Of a stretch of DNA of 64,000 nt, positions 51,908 to 60,678 are shown piece by piece. The notes beneath the pieces were generated by a model. The model had not been told where the DNA came from, made no database searches, and saw nothing but the letters and a program-made list of their open reading frames with translations. Origin of the DNA: Actinomadura rupiterrae. GTDB lineage: Bacteria > Actinomycetota > Actinomycetes > Streptosporangiales > Streptosporangiaceae. The first letter of the stretch is position 1, and every line of letters starts with the position of its first letter. A program made the position numbers and the translations under genes. The DNA lies in contig NZ_JAMZEA010000004.1 of the NCBI RefSeq assembly GCF_024172125.1, positions 1-64,000 on the forward strand. The letters are read 5' to 3'.

Positions 51908-52828
51908 GAACCTTTTCCAGCAGCCTCTTCAAGGCTGCTGATCACAGCATGATCGCGGGCGGCGTGGCTGGCCGTGGACGTGAAGAAACCCCTGGTAGGA
52001 GAGGGGTCTCTGACCTCCGCCCCCCACAACCAGAGGTTTCACGTGCTTTTCTATCGTGCTTCGCTGCCGTTGTCGCGTTCGACTCTGAACTACCTGACCG
52101 GTCTCGTCCGGCGGGAGCGGACGAAGCTGAAGAGCAAGGGCCGGGCTTTGAACGCGGGGCAGCAGGCGCTGATGACGCTCGCATACTTGAAGAAGGGCGA
52201 TACGTTCGCGCAGCTCGCGGCAGGTTTCGGGGTCGGGACGACGACCGCGTGGAGGTATGTGAACGAGGTCGTGGCTTGGCTGTCGGCCCGCTCACCCAAG
52301 CTCGGCACCACACTCGCCAGGGCGAAGAAAGACGGGCTGGGACATCTGATCCTGGACGGCACTCTCATCGCGACCGACCGCCTCCGCGCCGACCGGCTCT
52401 TCTACTCGGGCAAGCATCACAAGCACGGCGTGAACCTGCAGGTAATTGCCGGCCCGTACGGGCAGATCGTGTGGGTGTCGGGTGCGGTACCCGGCTCGAT
52501 CCACGACCTGAAAGCGGCCCGGAACTGGGGAATCATCCGCGCCCTGGCAGCGTGCGGGCTGCCGGTCCTGGCCGACAAGGGCTACGTCGGCGCCGGTCCC
52601 GCGATCATCGTTCCTTACAAGGGCAGGAACAAGCCCGCCTCCCAGAAACAAGCCAACCGGGCCCACGCCAAGCTCCGCGGACCAGGTGAACGCGGAAACG
52701 CCCAGCTCAAGTCATGGAAGATCCTCACCAAGCTCCGCTGCTGCCCCTACCGCGCCGGCCACCTCGCCAAGGCCATCAGCGTCCTACAAAACCGCGAGGC
52801 CGCCCTCGCCCCGTGATGGAAAAGGCTC
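51908..52828 (+). mobile_element. IS5-like insertion sequence, 921 bp, with 3-bp target duplication
   Basis: The ends read GAACCTTTTCCAGCAG and, on the opposite strand, GAGCCTTTTCCATCAC, imperfect inverted repeats sharing CCTTTTCCA. CTT is duplicated at 51905-51907 and 52829-52831. It contains one transposase gene. The clean duplication and restorable target frame indicate a recent insertion. Confidence 0.88.
52043..52816 (+). CDS. IS5-like DDE_Tnp_4 transposase
   Basis: 257 residues from GTG 52043 (VLFYRASLPLSRSTLNYLTG). An N-terminal helix-turn-helix, FAQLAAGFGVGTTTAWRYVN, is followed by the DDE domain: LILDGTLIATDRL (first Asp), SGAVPGSIHDLKAARNW, VLADKGYVGAG (second Asp) and RGPGERGNAQLKSW (Glu). 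The frame is complete, so the element should be active. An upstream GTG at 51974 extends the frame, but the sequence before VLFY is not conserved-looking. Confidence 0.92.
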   Translation: MLFYRASLPLSRSTLNYLTGLVRRERTKLKSKGRALNAGQQALMTLAYLKKGDTFAQLAAGFGVGTTTAWRYVNEVVAWLSARSPKLGTTLARAKKDGLGHLILDGTLIATDRLRADRLFYSGKHHKHGVNLQVIAGPYGQIVWVSGAVPGSIHDLKAARNWGIIRALAACGLPVLADKGYVGAGPAIIVPYKGRNKPASQKQANRAHAKLRGPGERGNAQLKSWKILTKLRCCPYRAGHLAKAISVLQNREAALAP

Positions 52829-53956
52829 CTTGTAGGAGCGGCCGAGGTCGCTCGGCGGGACGGCGTTTGGCCCAGTGCGCCGACCAGAAATCTCTCGGAT
52901 CTTGGCAGTCTTCTGCGCCTCGATGAACACATCGAGTGCGACCAGCGGCTCATGGGTTGGGATTCGGGACCATACCCATGCCTCGGGTGGATTGTAGGTG
53001 CCTCTTTTCGACTTCATGGCGCGGCGGTTCCACACCATGTAGCCGGTGTACTTGGGGTTGGTGAGGACGTCGCGAACCGAGGACTTGGTCCATCTGCCGA
53101 CTGCGCGAGCAGGGTCGGGCGGTACCGGCGGCGGGAAGCGTCGGCGGTCTGCGTTCAGGTGGTCGGCGATCTCCTGGTAGCCGAGTCGTTCCTCCACGCG
53201 CAGAGCGAAGATCAGGGTCACCACCGGACCATGCACCGGGTGCGGCGTGAGCCGGTGCTTGGAGGCCCCCTCGGCGCGCCTGGCGGGCACAGGATGCGGG
53301 ATCTTCTCGGCGAGGTAGCCGTACGGCGGCTTGCCGATGTTGTAGCCCTGCACAGAGTGGGTCTCCAGCCCCTCCCAGGACTTCTCCAGCAGCTCCAGGA
53401 CGTACCACTCGGCAACGCTCTGCTTCATCCGGCGGGTCAGGACCTGAGTCGCGCGTCTGCCGTCGAAGCTGATCGGCTCGTCGGATGCCAGCAGGAGCGC
53501 TCCTACCTCTTCGAGACGGGTCTCGATGAGAATGCCGACGTAGGCGCGGCGGGCGATGCGTTCGATCGACTCACAGATCACCACGTCGAAGCGGCGGTCG
53601 ACACGCTCGACTTCCTCGAGAAGGTCCTGGATGCCGCCGTCCCGCGGGACCGGGATGGAGAACTGCTGGTGCCGGCTCCCGTGCCCGCGTGCCGCCAGGG
53701 TCTTGCGGCCGGATTCGATGTCGTAGAAGTGCGCGACGATGGCGGCCCGCTCGGGCAAGGCCCTTCGGCAGTTGTTGAGCTGTCGGGGGATCGACAAGGT
53801 CGGGTCCTGCTGGTCATCGGTGGAGGTGCGTCCGACGAACGCCACACGCAACGGGCCGGGAAACCGAGGCCTCTGGCTCGGTCCGAGCGCTTGTCCGCCG
53901 CGGACACTACGACTGCCGGCCGAGAAGATATCGAGCGGGAAGGGAGACGCGCTCAT
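52829..53956 (-). pseudogene. large serine integrase, 5' part (catalytic and recombinase domains)
   Basis: From ATG 53956. The resolvase domain has the nucleophile in VGRTSTDDQQ (Ser45) and Arg-rich CESIERIARRAYVGILIETR. The recombinase domain follows (LGYQEIADHLNADRRRFPPP, VRDVLTNPKYTGYMVWNRRA). The frame reaches GPNAVPPSDLGRSYK and then enters the IS element at 52828. It marks the surrounding genes as an integrated phage-like or conjugative element that is now locked in place. Confidence 0.9.
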
Positions 53957-54371
53957 GCCCCTACACGCCCCTCCCGCTGGCCGACGGCCGCAGCGCACTC
54001 ATCTGGCGACGCTGACTCCTGGACGACCGGCATCCTCGCGGCATCTCCTACGGGACTCAGTTGCCCGCTCATCCCCGTACACCTCGTCCGCACGAGCTGC
54101 CGCTTCCGCCCGACCCCCAGCACTCTTCCCATTCAGCCACGTGGACCGTGAGACGCGGGGACCTCGCCTACCCGTCTGTGGACTCCAGGGCTGGTAGTTG
54201 TCGCTCGTGGGGAAGGTCAAGCTCTACCCGGCCGCCAATCTCCGGCCCGTTGCGGACCAGCGCGGCACCAGACGCGCGCCATACGGCCAGTCGTGGTTGT
54301 TGGGTGGCCGTTTGCGGGCCTATGTGCCCAAGGGCCCGCCCTGTTCGGGAGCGAGGGTTGATGATGCCGGT
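53957..54371. other. gene-free stretch upstream of the integrase
   Basis: 415 bases. For phiC31-type integrases an attachment site often lies just upstream of the gene, so a hybrid att site could be here, but I found no duplicate core. Open frames carry no family signature. Confidence 0.35.
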
Positions 54372-54566
54372 ATGAGCGGACGCGTGCTGGTGTGGGTGGG
54401 CGTGCCGGTCGCCGTAACGGCTGCGGTGGTGCTGGTGGTGTTCTGGCTGGTGCAGGGTCTGGAGCAAGGCCGGGTGGCTGGCCGGGTGCTCAGCGCGTTC
54501 GCCACATTGGCGGCGTTTCGTGATGGCGCTGCCTCTGCGGTCTCCTTCTTCCCCGTCGGAGTCTGA
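54372..54566 (+). CDS. small membrane peptide, possibly truncated
   Basis: 64 residues from ATG 54372: MSGRVLVWVGVPVAVTAAVV continues as one membrane helix, then VQGLEQGRVAGRVLSAFATL and an abrupt end. Related small actinomycete membrane proteins usually have a second helix, so this may be a shortened copy. There is no strong ribosome site. The repeated sequences at 54641-55064 begin just after it. Confidence 0.35.
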   Translation: MSGRVLVWVGVPVAVTAAVVLVVFWLVQGLEQGRVAGRVLSAFATLAAFRDGAASAVSFFPVGV

Positions 54567-54640
54567 GGCTGAGCAGCCTGGCGGCGGGCTGGCTGGCAGC
54601 GGCGGAAGGGGGTCCTTCTGCCGCGACGAGCAACACCTCC

Positions 54641-54883
54641 AGCGGCGGAACCAACGCCGGACCCGCTGGTGATGGGCCGGGACATCAGCGGCTCGGTCAC
54701 CTCCAGTCCGCTGGCCCCTCCCCCAGTTGCCCCGCCAGTCGCCCCGTGACCGCCATCCAGCACCGAGGCCGCGGGCAGGCCGGCACTCAAGGACGAGTCG
54801 GCGGAAGCGGACGGGGCGGTGTCCAAGGTGTTCAGCGGCGGAGCGAACCATTGTCCGCTGGTGATGGGCCGCGACATCAGCGG
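54641..54883. repeat. direct repeat pair, period 192 bp
   Basis: A block of about 50 bp occurs at 54641-54691 and 54833-54883. The core CCGCTGGTGATGGGCC continues to ACATCAGCGG with one mismatch in 29 bases. It lies directly before the second copy of the double stem-loop element. Confidence 0.7.
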
Positions 54884-54917
54884 TCCGGTGTCCTCTCACG
54901 GGGGGTCTTCTCCCGAT

Positions 54918-55064
54918 GCGGCCGAGCTGAACCCACCGGCCAGGCCACCCCGCCTTCCCTCTATGTCGGTGGCCTGTCCCATCCCTGGAGCCGGTCCGGG
55001 GTGCTTTGATCGGTGTCAACGTCCCGGGCCGGCTGCCCCTGCCGCCCCTCTGATGAAACCAGCC
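54918..55064 (+). repeat. dispersed structured element, copy 2 (double stem-loop)
   Basis: Homologous to 42536-42686 from GCGGCCGAGCTGA through CTCTGATGAAACC. Hairpin 1 arms are identical to copy 1. Hairpin 2 has changed bases, but most changes keep pairing through G-T pairs (three such sites). No gene ends here, unlike copy 1. Confidence 0.7.
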
Positions 55065-55504
55065 CTCCCGCACCATGGTCGACTGCGGATCCGCAGAACA
55101 TCGCCGCGGCAGACCCCGCCACAGCAATCGTCCAGATCTCCGCCTTCGACGGCCACCTCAACTTCGGCGCGTCTGCCGGGCACCCAGCGATCCCGATCCC
55201 TCTTCACGCTGGCCGAACTCGCCACCACCACGCTGCTGCCACCGCCAGTCGCCGACCTGCTGCCACGACCGCCCGGAAACTGGCCGCACTGCCGGATCTA
55301 TGCCAGTACCGTTAACGCGCCCAGCCTGTAATACGCCCAGCCTGCTGCAAGCCAAAGCCGGCTGGAGGGCATCCTCGTCCTGACAGATTAAGCACCAGTA
55401 CGGCCCCGTGGCCCGGGCAGCCGCCTTGGCCCGCCGAGGCCGCCCAAGCACGTAAGCAACACCGTCCTCACCAACTGAAAGGTGGATAACTCACTCACTC
55501 AGAG
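55065..55504. other. degenerate stretch with gene fragments
   Basis: 440 bases. Short coding-like pieces in different plus-strand frames (IVQISAFDGHLNFGAS near 55130; SLFTLAELATTTLLPPPVAD near 55200) suggest a decayed gene, but no family can be named and no intact gene is supported. Confidence 0.35.
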
Positions 55505-56068
55505 TCACGAGGCAACATCCCTGGAGATTACTGAGGCATAGTTGCGCATAAACGCCGTGGACTGGTTGGCTCCATTAAGGCCGGCCAAATGGAAGGCCAC
55601 CCCGACCTCAATGCCGCCCCGCGCGACTCTCAGTTCTCCATTTTGACCATCTATCCAAGAACATGCCAAGTCCCGAATATTTTCCAACTTTCGGCATCTG
55701 CCTGAATCGATTTCGCCCTGAATTGATTCGACAGTCGACGGGCCCAAGCCTGCATAGACCCTCACAGTGACCGAAGAGGCCATCTTCCCAACGGCCTCGG
55801 TTCTGCTCTCACAGTGTGCCTGTTCGGCGACAGTAGACTTATTTCGAACTCGAAGCGTACCTCCGGCCAGGAGAGCCCGGTCTGGATATGTCGCAAGTCT
55901 ACAGGCCACGACAGTGGAGGGTTGATGAGCATCCGGGCTTGGGGATGCGGAATTCGTGTCCATATTGCCAGACGGCGCTGTGGGGCCAGAGCTCGAACAA
56001 GCAGCGACTCCAAGAAAGGTTGCAATGAACGCAGGGGTGTTAGATGAAAGCATCTTCATTAGCCTCAT
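55505..56068 (-). CDS. putative lipoprotein at the end of the type VII accessory operon
   Basis: 187 residues from ATG 56068, which overlaps the upstream stop (ATGA). The signal peptide MRLMKMLSSNTPAFIATFLG leads to lipobox GVAACSSSG, so Cys should be lipidated. A Ser/Pro linker follows, then a beta-rich domain with Cys in VACRLATYPDR, HCESRTEA and RCRKLENIRDLACSW. GC is clearly lower than the window average. It may be an immunity-like or surface partner of the coupled WXG-type protein. Family not recognised. Confidence 0.7.
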   Translation of the reverse strand: MRLMKMLSSNTPAFIATFLGVAACSSSGPTAPSGNMDTNSASPSPDAHQPSTVVACRLATYPDRALLAGGTLRVRNKSTVAEQAHCESRTEAVGKMASSVTVRVYAGLGPSTVESIQGEIDSGRCRKLENIRDLACSWIDGQNGELRVARGGIEVGVAFHLAGLNGANQSTAFMRNYASVISRDVAS

Positions 56069-56775
56069 ACAGGCTTCCACCTGTTGGGATTGAAGGTGCT
56101 GTCATCTGGCGCGCCGGGCGCAGTGATACCGCTAATCGCATTACCCACCGTCTGGAATGCATTCATTTGCACCACATGCTGCTCCAGAACTCCCTTGAAT
56201 ACACCTTCGATATGATCAATCATCGACGAGATAAGGTCAGCTATGTGCTTCCATTCTGCGGCTGCCAAGAATGGGCCGGTGAGTCCACCGGATAGCTCGA
56301 CGCTTCCGCCAGCGATCCATGACTTCCAGTCGCCCATCATACCGCCCACAAGATTGTTTAGATCCTTGGCGCAATCGAGAATAAAAGTGACACACTGCTG
56401 ATACATCTGGATAAGAGTATTGTAAAATGTGGCTGTTGCCTGGCCTGCTTGTTGTATTGCGGTGAGATTGTTCCTGCTCCTCGTGGAAACGCCATCAACC
56501 CATTTGCCAAATGCAGCAGCGGCTGGTCCGGACCACGTGGACCCGAGGGCAGTTTGGACGGTATCAAGAGGAGTCGTTGACTCCGCCATATGGGCGGCCG
56601 CTTTCCTCCATGCGTCAACCGTGCTGATTATCTTCTCTGGATGGCCGAGCATGTTCTCTACCTTATCGAGCACATCACTCGCCGAGGGTACCCCTGGGAC
56701 GTCGGAGAATTGTCGAATCTTCGAGGCGGCGTCCTTGGGAAACGGGACGATCTTATCAATATTGTAGCTACCCAT
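56065..56775 (-). CDS. WXG100-superfamily-like secreted effector candidate
   Basis: 236 residues, mostly helical. The WXG-type turn appears as GSTWSGPAAAAFGKWVDGV (residues about 85-103) between two long helices, as in ESX substrates. A second helical pair follows (AAAEWKHIADLISSMIDHIE). The C-terminus GAPDDSTFNPNRWKPV is unlike plain EsxA/B. No toxin domain is obvious. It lies between a second WXG-like gene and the lipoprotein gene, with ATGA coupling to the latter. Low GC. Confidence 0.7.
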   Translation of the reverse strand: MGSYNIDKIVPFPKDAASKIRQFSDVPGVPSASDVLDKVENMLGHPEKIISTVDAWRKAAAHMAESTTPLDTVQTALGSTWSGPAAAAFGKWVDGVSTRSRNNLTAIQQAGQATATFYNTLIQMYQQCVTFILDCAKDLNNLVGGMMGDWKSWIAGGSVELSGGLTGPFLAAAEWKHIADLISSMIDHIEGVFKGVLEQHVVQMNAFQTVGNAISGITAPGAPDDSTFNPNRWKPV

Positions 56776-56788
56776 GACTCACTCCTCT

Positions 56789-57106
56789 TTAGCCGCCGGA
56801 AGCACGATCGAGAATCGCGAGGATATTTTTGTCTTCGACGTCATCGTAGTTCTTGGCGGTTTCATATAGATCCGCTCCCGCCAGACGAAGGACATTCTCT
56901 CCCTCGGAGACCCTATCGAAAGCCTGGTCGACAACAGCATTGTACCTGTCGGGAATATGGAATACACTTCCCAGAAAGCCCAGATCGTCTGGCCCAAGAG
57001 TTGCATTTTGAATTTCAGTAGAGCAGTCGTGCCACTTCAGGTAGCATTCGAGGAGCTTCTCGACTGCTGTCCGCATCTTCTCTGCATCGACCTTAATTTC
57101 GGTCAT
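56789..57106 (-). CDS. small WXG100/EspC-like protein
   Basis: 105 residues forming two helices: MTEIKVDAEKMRTAVEKLLE, and VSEGENVLRLAGADLYETAK with the YxxxD/E-like end YETAKNYDD. It has the size and layout of T7SS-secreted ESX/EspC-type partners, although the central WXG is replaced by a polar loop (GPDDLGFLGS). It overlaps the YbaB-like gene upstream by ATGA and is followed after 13 bp by the longer WXG-like gene, probably its partner for export. Confidence 0.65.
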   Translation of the reverse strand: MTEIKVDAEKMRTAVEKLLECYLKWHDCSTEIQNATLGPDDLGFLGSVFHIPDRYNAVVDQAFDRVSEGENVLRLAGADLYETAKNYDDVEDKNILAILDRASGG

Positions 57107-57414
57107 GATTCATTATGCCTTTCACGAGCTCGCGCGGCATCCTTTGCTGCAAGCGCAACAGATCGCACTATACGGTCAGCCAGAACATTTCCCCGATAGC
57201 TTCGGAGGTTCGTTGCGGTCAATTCCACGCCCACCAGGAAGCCGAAGTAATTTACTCGCACCGTGCCAATATTTCCCTCAATTTCCTGTTCAAAGAACCG
57301 TGGCACTCTATTTTCGGCTTCAATTTTCGCGTTACGGTACTCTCTTTCTGCATTGTATACGAAATTGCCGAGCGATTCGATCTCGGCGCGTAGGTACTCT
57401 GCCCAATCAATCAA
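57103..57414 (-). CDS. YbaB/EbfC-like small protein
   Basis: 103 residues. Helix EIESLGNFVYNAEREYRNAK, strands GTVRVNYFGFLVGVELTATN and a closing helix VLADRIVRSVALAAKDAARA reproduce the YbaB fold order. In actinomycete type VII loci such proteins accompany WXG100 genes; their function there is not settled (YbaB itself binds DNA). The GC is low. Coupled by ATGA to the next WXG-like gene. Confidence 0.65.
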   Translation of the reverse strand: MIDWAEYLRAEIESLGNFVYNAEREYRNAKIEAENRVPRFFEQEIEGNIGTVRVNYFGFLVGVELTATNLRSYRGNVLADRIVRSVALAAKDAARARERHNES

Positions 57415-57443
57415 GACGCATCCATCCTCATGTACGGCCTCGC

Positions 57444-58040
57444 CTAATGTTCCGCGCTGCTCTTCTTGGCGCTGTGTATCGTGGCTGCAGTCACTACGTC
57501 AACGATCTTCGAACCGATTCGTTGCGAGTCCACCTTCCTGAAAATGTCATCGCTGATCTTCAAGGCGATCAACTGGCCATTTCCGTCTACTTCCGCTGCG
57601 ACGAGTCCGTCAGGTGATGCTGCACGAAATCTTCTCCTCTCCCTCGCCGCCATTTCTGCTTCCAGCCGCTCTATAAATTCTTCAGAGAGTCCTGATGTCC
57701 GCGATGGCGAATTGAACATCTCGGCATACTGGTAGCTCTGCGTAATTTCGGACAGCTCAATTGGCCTCGTGCCCGAATGAGGTTCTTCTGGAATGAGGCC
57801 CTCCTTCCCCTCAGAGTCATCCCCGCGTGGTTCGCTTGCGTGCCGTTGCTGTGTTGTCTCTTGAGTATCCGGAGTCGGCTGATAGGTACTAATGCGCTCA
57901 CGCACATCATCGACATCGCGTGGCGCATAGGGAGTGCTGCTATTGAGCAAATTTTCCAGCGATGTGGGAGGGTCTGATCTGGACACTGCAAATCCCCTTC
58001 CGGCTGTTCCTTGATCATTATTGCGACCTGGCTTTGGCAC
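57444..58040 (-). CDS. YbaB/EbfC-domain protein with disordered N-terminus
   Basis: 198 residues. The first 110 are polar and probably disordered (TYQPTPDTQETTQQRHASEP). The C-terminal domain reads RRRFRAASPDGLVAAEVDGN then LIALKISDDIFRKVDSQRIG and a final helix VDVVTAATIHSAKKS, a good YbaB match. It follows the mycosin gene by 114 bp and precedes the second YbaB-like gene. GC content drops sharply from here toward 55.5 kb. Confidence 0.72.
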   Translation of the reverse strand: MPKPGRNNDQGTAGRGFAVSRSDPPTSLENLLNSSTPYAPRDVDDVRERISTYQPTPDTQETTQQRHASEPRGDDSEGKEGLIPEEPHSGTRPIELSEITQSYQYAEMFNSPSRTSGLSEEFIERLEAEMAARERRRFRAASPDGLVAAEVDGNGQLIALKISDDIFRKVDSQRIGSKIVDVVTAATIHSAKKSSAEH

Positions 58041-58154
58041 TCGGGATAAGCGGCCGGGACTTCCTGGTTGATTGTCCGACTCCCGAAACCGATAGAAATA
58101 ATGACTCCACTAGTTCTGCTGGCGAGAGCGCAGACAGATCACGACAGTGGACAT

Positions 58155-59387
58155 TTACGTACCCGCCCTTCCCCGGCGGGGGCCTTTGCGGTAACGCAGG
58201 AATGCGATCGCTGCCAGGCAGACAAGACAGGCGACGGCAGTCCCCGGGACGGCGATCCACAGAATTGTCGATTCGGAAGAAGTCGGCTTCTCCGCGTATT
58301 GCCGCGCGGAACCCGACGTAGACACTGCTTTAGGGGACGCCGTCAAAGCGGCGAGTTGGCGTTGCCACCTGTCGAATCCGTCGTACAGGGGATTGGGAGC
58401 AGCGGCGGAGACTGGGTGGTGTTCGGGATCGATGACAGCGGAGAGGTTGAGGAGCCCGTAACCGGTGCGGTTGTTCCAGGCAGGAGTACCGGTGGGGCGC
58501 GCGGTGGCGAAGATGCGTTGGACGATGGTGCGGGCGGGCATGCCCGGGTTTTTCGACCTGATCAAGGCGATTGCCGCTGAGGTCAGCGCGGCGGCCGAAC
58601 TGGTTCCGTCCCCCATGTGCATGATGCCGCGCTTGTCCAGCAGACTCACATCAGCGCCTGGAGCGGCAACCGTCACATAACTCTGACGTTCGGTCTTCCA
58701 CCAGGGGCGGAGTTGCTTGGTGAGAGCGCCGACAGCCAGGACGCCCGGGCATGAGGCAGGCTGCGAGGGATAATTGGCGGCGTCTCCCTCGTTCCCCGCT
58801 GACGCTACGAGAACCACGTCGTGGCGCAGTGCGTAGTCGATGGCAGGAGCCATGTCCGGACTGCAGTAGGCGGGTGTCATCGTGCTGGCATCTGAACCAT
58901 AGGACATGTTGATGACTTTGGCTCCGTGGTCCACTGCGGCCCTGATGGCTTCCGGCGTGTGATCCTCACCCGAAAGGGAGAGCCGAATGGGGAGGATCTT
59001 CGCCTCCGGGGCGAGCCCGACGTAACCGCTGGCGCCACCCCCCCGACCCGCAATCTGCGCGGCTGTCGCAGTGCCGTGGCCTGGACTGCCGGTGTCGAGG
59101 TCAACCCGGCCATCGGTGCTGTGATCGGCCAGATCGACCCCAGGAACCACCGCGTCCGTGAGTTCGGGCAGCTTGGCGTTCACCCCGCCGTCGATGACCG
59201 CGACCGTGACCCCAGCTCCCCGGGTCAGCGGCCAGATCCTGTCCTGGACCGCCCATGTGCGGAACCACCATTCGTCGGGACGAGGCGAAGGCGCGGCAGC
59301 CCCGGCCGGAGCCGGCAGGTTGCAGATGGCGACGCCGACCAATACCGCCGCCAGTGACCGCGCGCGCGAGGCGGTGAGGATATTCAC
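58155..59387 (-). CDS. mycP: mycosin-like subtilisin protease of type VII secretion
   Basis: 410 residues: signal peptide (SRARSLAAVLVGVAICNLPA), S8 protease domain with Asp66 in VAVIDGGV, His104 in SPGHGTATA and Ser263 in DGTSSAAAL, and a C-terminal membrane helix ILWIAVPGTAVACLVCLAAI with an Arg-rich cytoplasmic end. This is the full MycP layout. MycP is a core, membrane-bound component that stabilises ESX machines. It starts at GTG 59387 overlapping the preceding stop (GTGA). No EccB, EccC, EccD or EccE gene is in the window, so the main apparatus must be elsewhere if functional. Confidence 0.9.
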   Translation of the reverse strand: MNILTASRARSLAAVLVGVAICNLPAPAGAAAPSPRPDEWWFRTWAVQDRIWPLTRGAGVTVAVIDGGVNAKLPELTDAVVPGVDLADHSTDGRVDLDTGSPGHGTATAAQIAGRGGGASGYVGLAPEAKILPIRLSLSGEDHTPEAIRAAVDHGAKVINMSYGSDASTMTPAYCSPDMAPAIDYALRHDVVLVASAGNEGDAANYPSQPASCPGVLAVGALTKQLRPWWKTERQSYVTVAAPGADVSLLDKRGIMHMGDGTSSAAALTSAAIALIRSKNPGMPARTIVQRIFATARPTGTPAWNNRTGYGLLNLSAVIDPEHHPVSAAAPNPLYDGFDRWQRQLAALTASPKAVSTSGSARQYAEKPTSSESTILWIAVPGTAVACLVCLAAIAFLRYRKGPRRGRAGT

Positions 59388-59965
59388 GATGTGACCGGCG
59401 GTTCAGCAGACGTGGACTGCTCCGGAGAGTTACCTTCAGGCGCGACAAGGCTGCTGAGGTCCCCTAGCATCAGCGCCACAGCATCTTGCTCGTCGATTTC
59501 CGGTTCCTCAACTGGGGCTGGGTCGGGAGTCATGCGGGCTGGGGCATCGCCAATGATGCCGGGGACGAACTCCACTTCACCACCCCACAGCCCGCGTTCT
59601 TCGGCCATCCATGCGTCGCGCTCCCGCTCGCGATCCTCCTCGGCCTCGCTTCTGTGGCCTGGAGTGCCAACAACACCAGGTGATCCAGGACGACCCGCCA
59701 AACCGGCACGAGATCCCCCGCTGCCCAGAGGCCCCTGTGCGGATCCGCTCCCCAGACCAGAACCGGCACCTGGGCCCGGAATCACCCCCAGACCGGGCGC
59801 TCCAGGGACGTACCCTGATCCGGGAATACCGCCTCCTCCAAAGGAAGGAGAGCCGGGCGGTCCGCCGAAACCCGGCCCGCTTGCTCCGAACGGGCCAGAT
59901 CCCCCAGACGAAGGATCGAACTCGGACAGTTCAGTTCTGTGAGATCCGTTGCCCCTTCGGGCCAC
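59384..59965 (-). CDS. Gly/Pro-rich C-terminal part of a PPE-like T7SS protein (separate gene or frameshifted half)
   Basis: About 190 residues from GTG 59965. Gly/Pro/Ser-rich tract (GFGGPPGSPSFGGGGIPG), then a compact acidic end, RERERDAWMAEERGLWGGEV and EQDAVALMLGDLSSLV. Actinomycete PPE/WXG-type proteins commonly carry this Gly-rich tract and the ERERD-W tail after an N-terminal WXG domain. Here that domain is in the gene at 59931-60662 in another frame. The stop overlaps the mycosin start. Confidence 0.6.
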   Translation of the reverse strand: MARRGNGSHRTELSEFDPSSGGSGPFGASGPGFGGPPGSPSFGGGGIPGSGYVPGAPGLGVIPGPGAGSGLGSGSAQGPLGSGGSRAGLAGRPGSPGVVGTPGHRSEAEEDRERERDAWMAEERGLWGGEVEFVPGIIGDAPARMTPDPAPVEEPEIDEQDAVALMLGDLSSLVAPEGNSPEQSTSAEPPVTS

Positions 59966-60662
59966 CAGTGCTTAGGCTGACCGTTGCCGCTGGGGTGCGG
60001 AGTGGGTGAGGTGCTCCCTGACCCATGTCCCGGGACATGTTGCCAACCGTCGCCGCCAGGGTGATGTGAATGATGCCCACCGAGCGACGGCCCCCGGAGC
60101 GAGGCAGATAGCCACTACCTCCTGGAGAGGCCGGACTGCCTCCCCCCGAACCCGCATCGGCACCACTGGGGGAACGCCACCCGTCCTGCGTCACACCGGG
60201 CAGCCGGGTAGTCATGCTGTCGGGCATCGCCTGCCACGTTTGAGAGATGCGGCCGTTGGCCGCCTGCATCCACTGCTGGGCCTCCTGCGTGGTCTTAGGC
60301 GCGGGCATGCTGGACTGGTACCACGACAGGTAGCTCTCACCATGCGCTTGAACGGCCCGACCAGCGCTGTCGGACTGCCGGAAGATCTCCATCGCCGCTT
60401 CGTGCATGTCCAGCAACTGCGCCTGAGCCGCGTTGGAAGCCGGACCCGTCCATGCCTCCGCCAATTCGTTCGAGAACCCCTTGAGATTGGCGACCATCTG
60501 CTCGTAGGCGCCGGCGAAGCTGACATAGGACTGGCCTGCGCGGCTCACCGCCGCAGGGTCAGTACCCTTCAACAGCGCGACGATCTGCTCTTTGGAGGTG
60601 TAGGACCCGGGTGATCCCGCCGGCGCGGAGCCCTTCAACGGCACGTCGTTGACGTTGCTCAT
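59931..60662 (-). CDS. WXG100/PPE-like type VII secretion substrate, N-terminal part
   Basis: 243 residues. Helical hairpin with the WXG-type turn in NELAEAWTGPASNAAQAQLL (near residues 65-84) and a preceding helix SYVSFAGAYEQMVANLKGFS. After TRLPGVTQDGWRSPSGADAG the sequence turns Gly-rich and, from about residue 185, looks out of frame (GIIHITLAATVGNMSRDMG). The Gly-rich/acidic tail expected next is found at 59384-59965. A single gene with a frameshift near 60080-59965 is the simplest view. Confidence 0.68.
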   Translation of the reverse strand: MSNVNDVPLKGSAPAGSPGSYTSKEQIVALLKGTDPAAVSRAGQSYVSFAGAYEQMVANLKGFSNELAEAWTGPASNAAQAQLLDMHEAAMEIFRQSDSAGRAVQAHGESYLSWYQSSMPAPKTTQEAQQWMQAANGRISQTWQAMPDSMTTRLPGVTQDGWRSPSGADAGSGGGSPASPGGSGYLPRSGGRRSVGIIHITLAATVGNMSRDMGQGAPHPLRTPAATVSLSTGGPKGQRISQN

Positions 60663-60678
60663 GAGACGAACTCCTCCT

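Noticed and set aside
50671..54371. tRNA gene or clear attL/attR pair for the serine integrase
   Set aside because: No cloverleaf sequence or repeated core could be recognised by eye on either side, so I do not report attachment sites.
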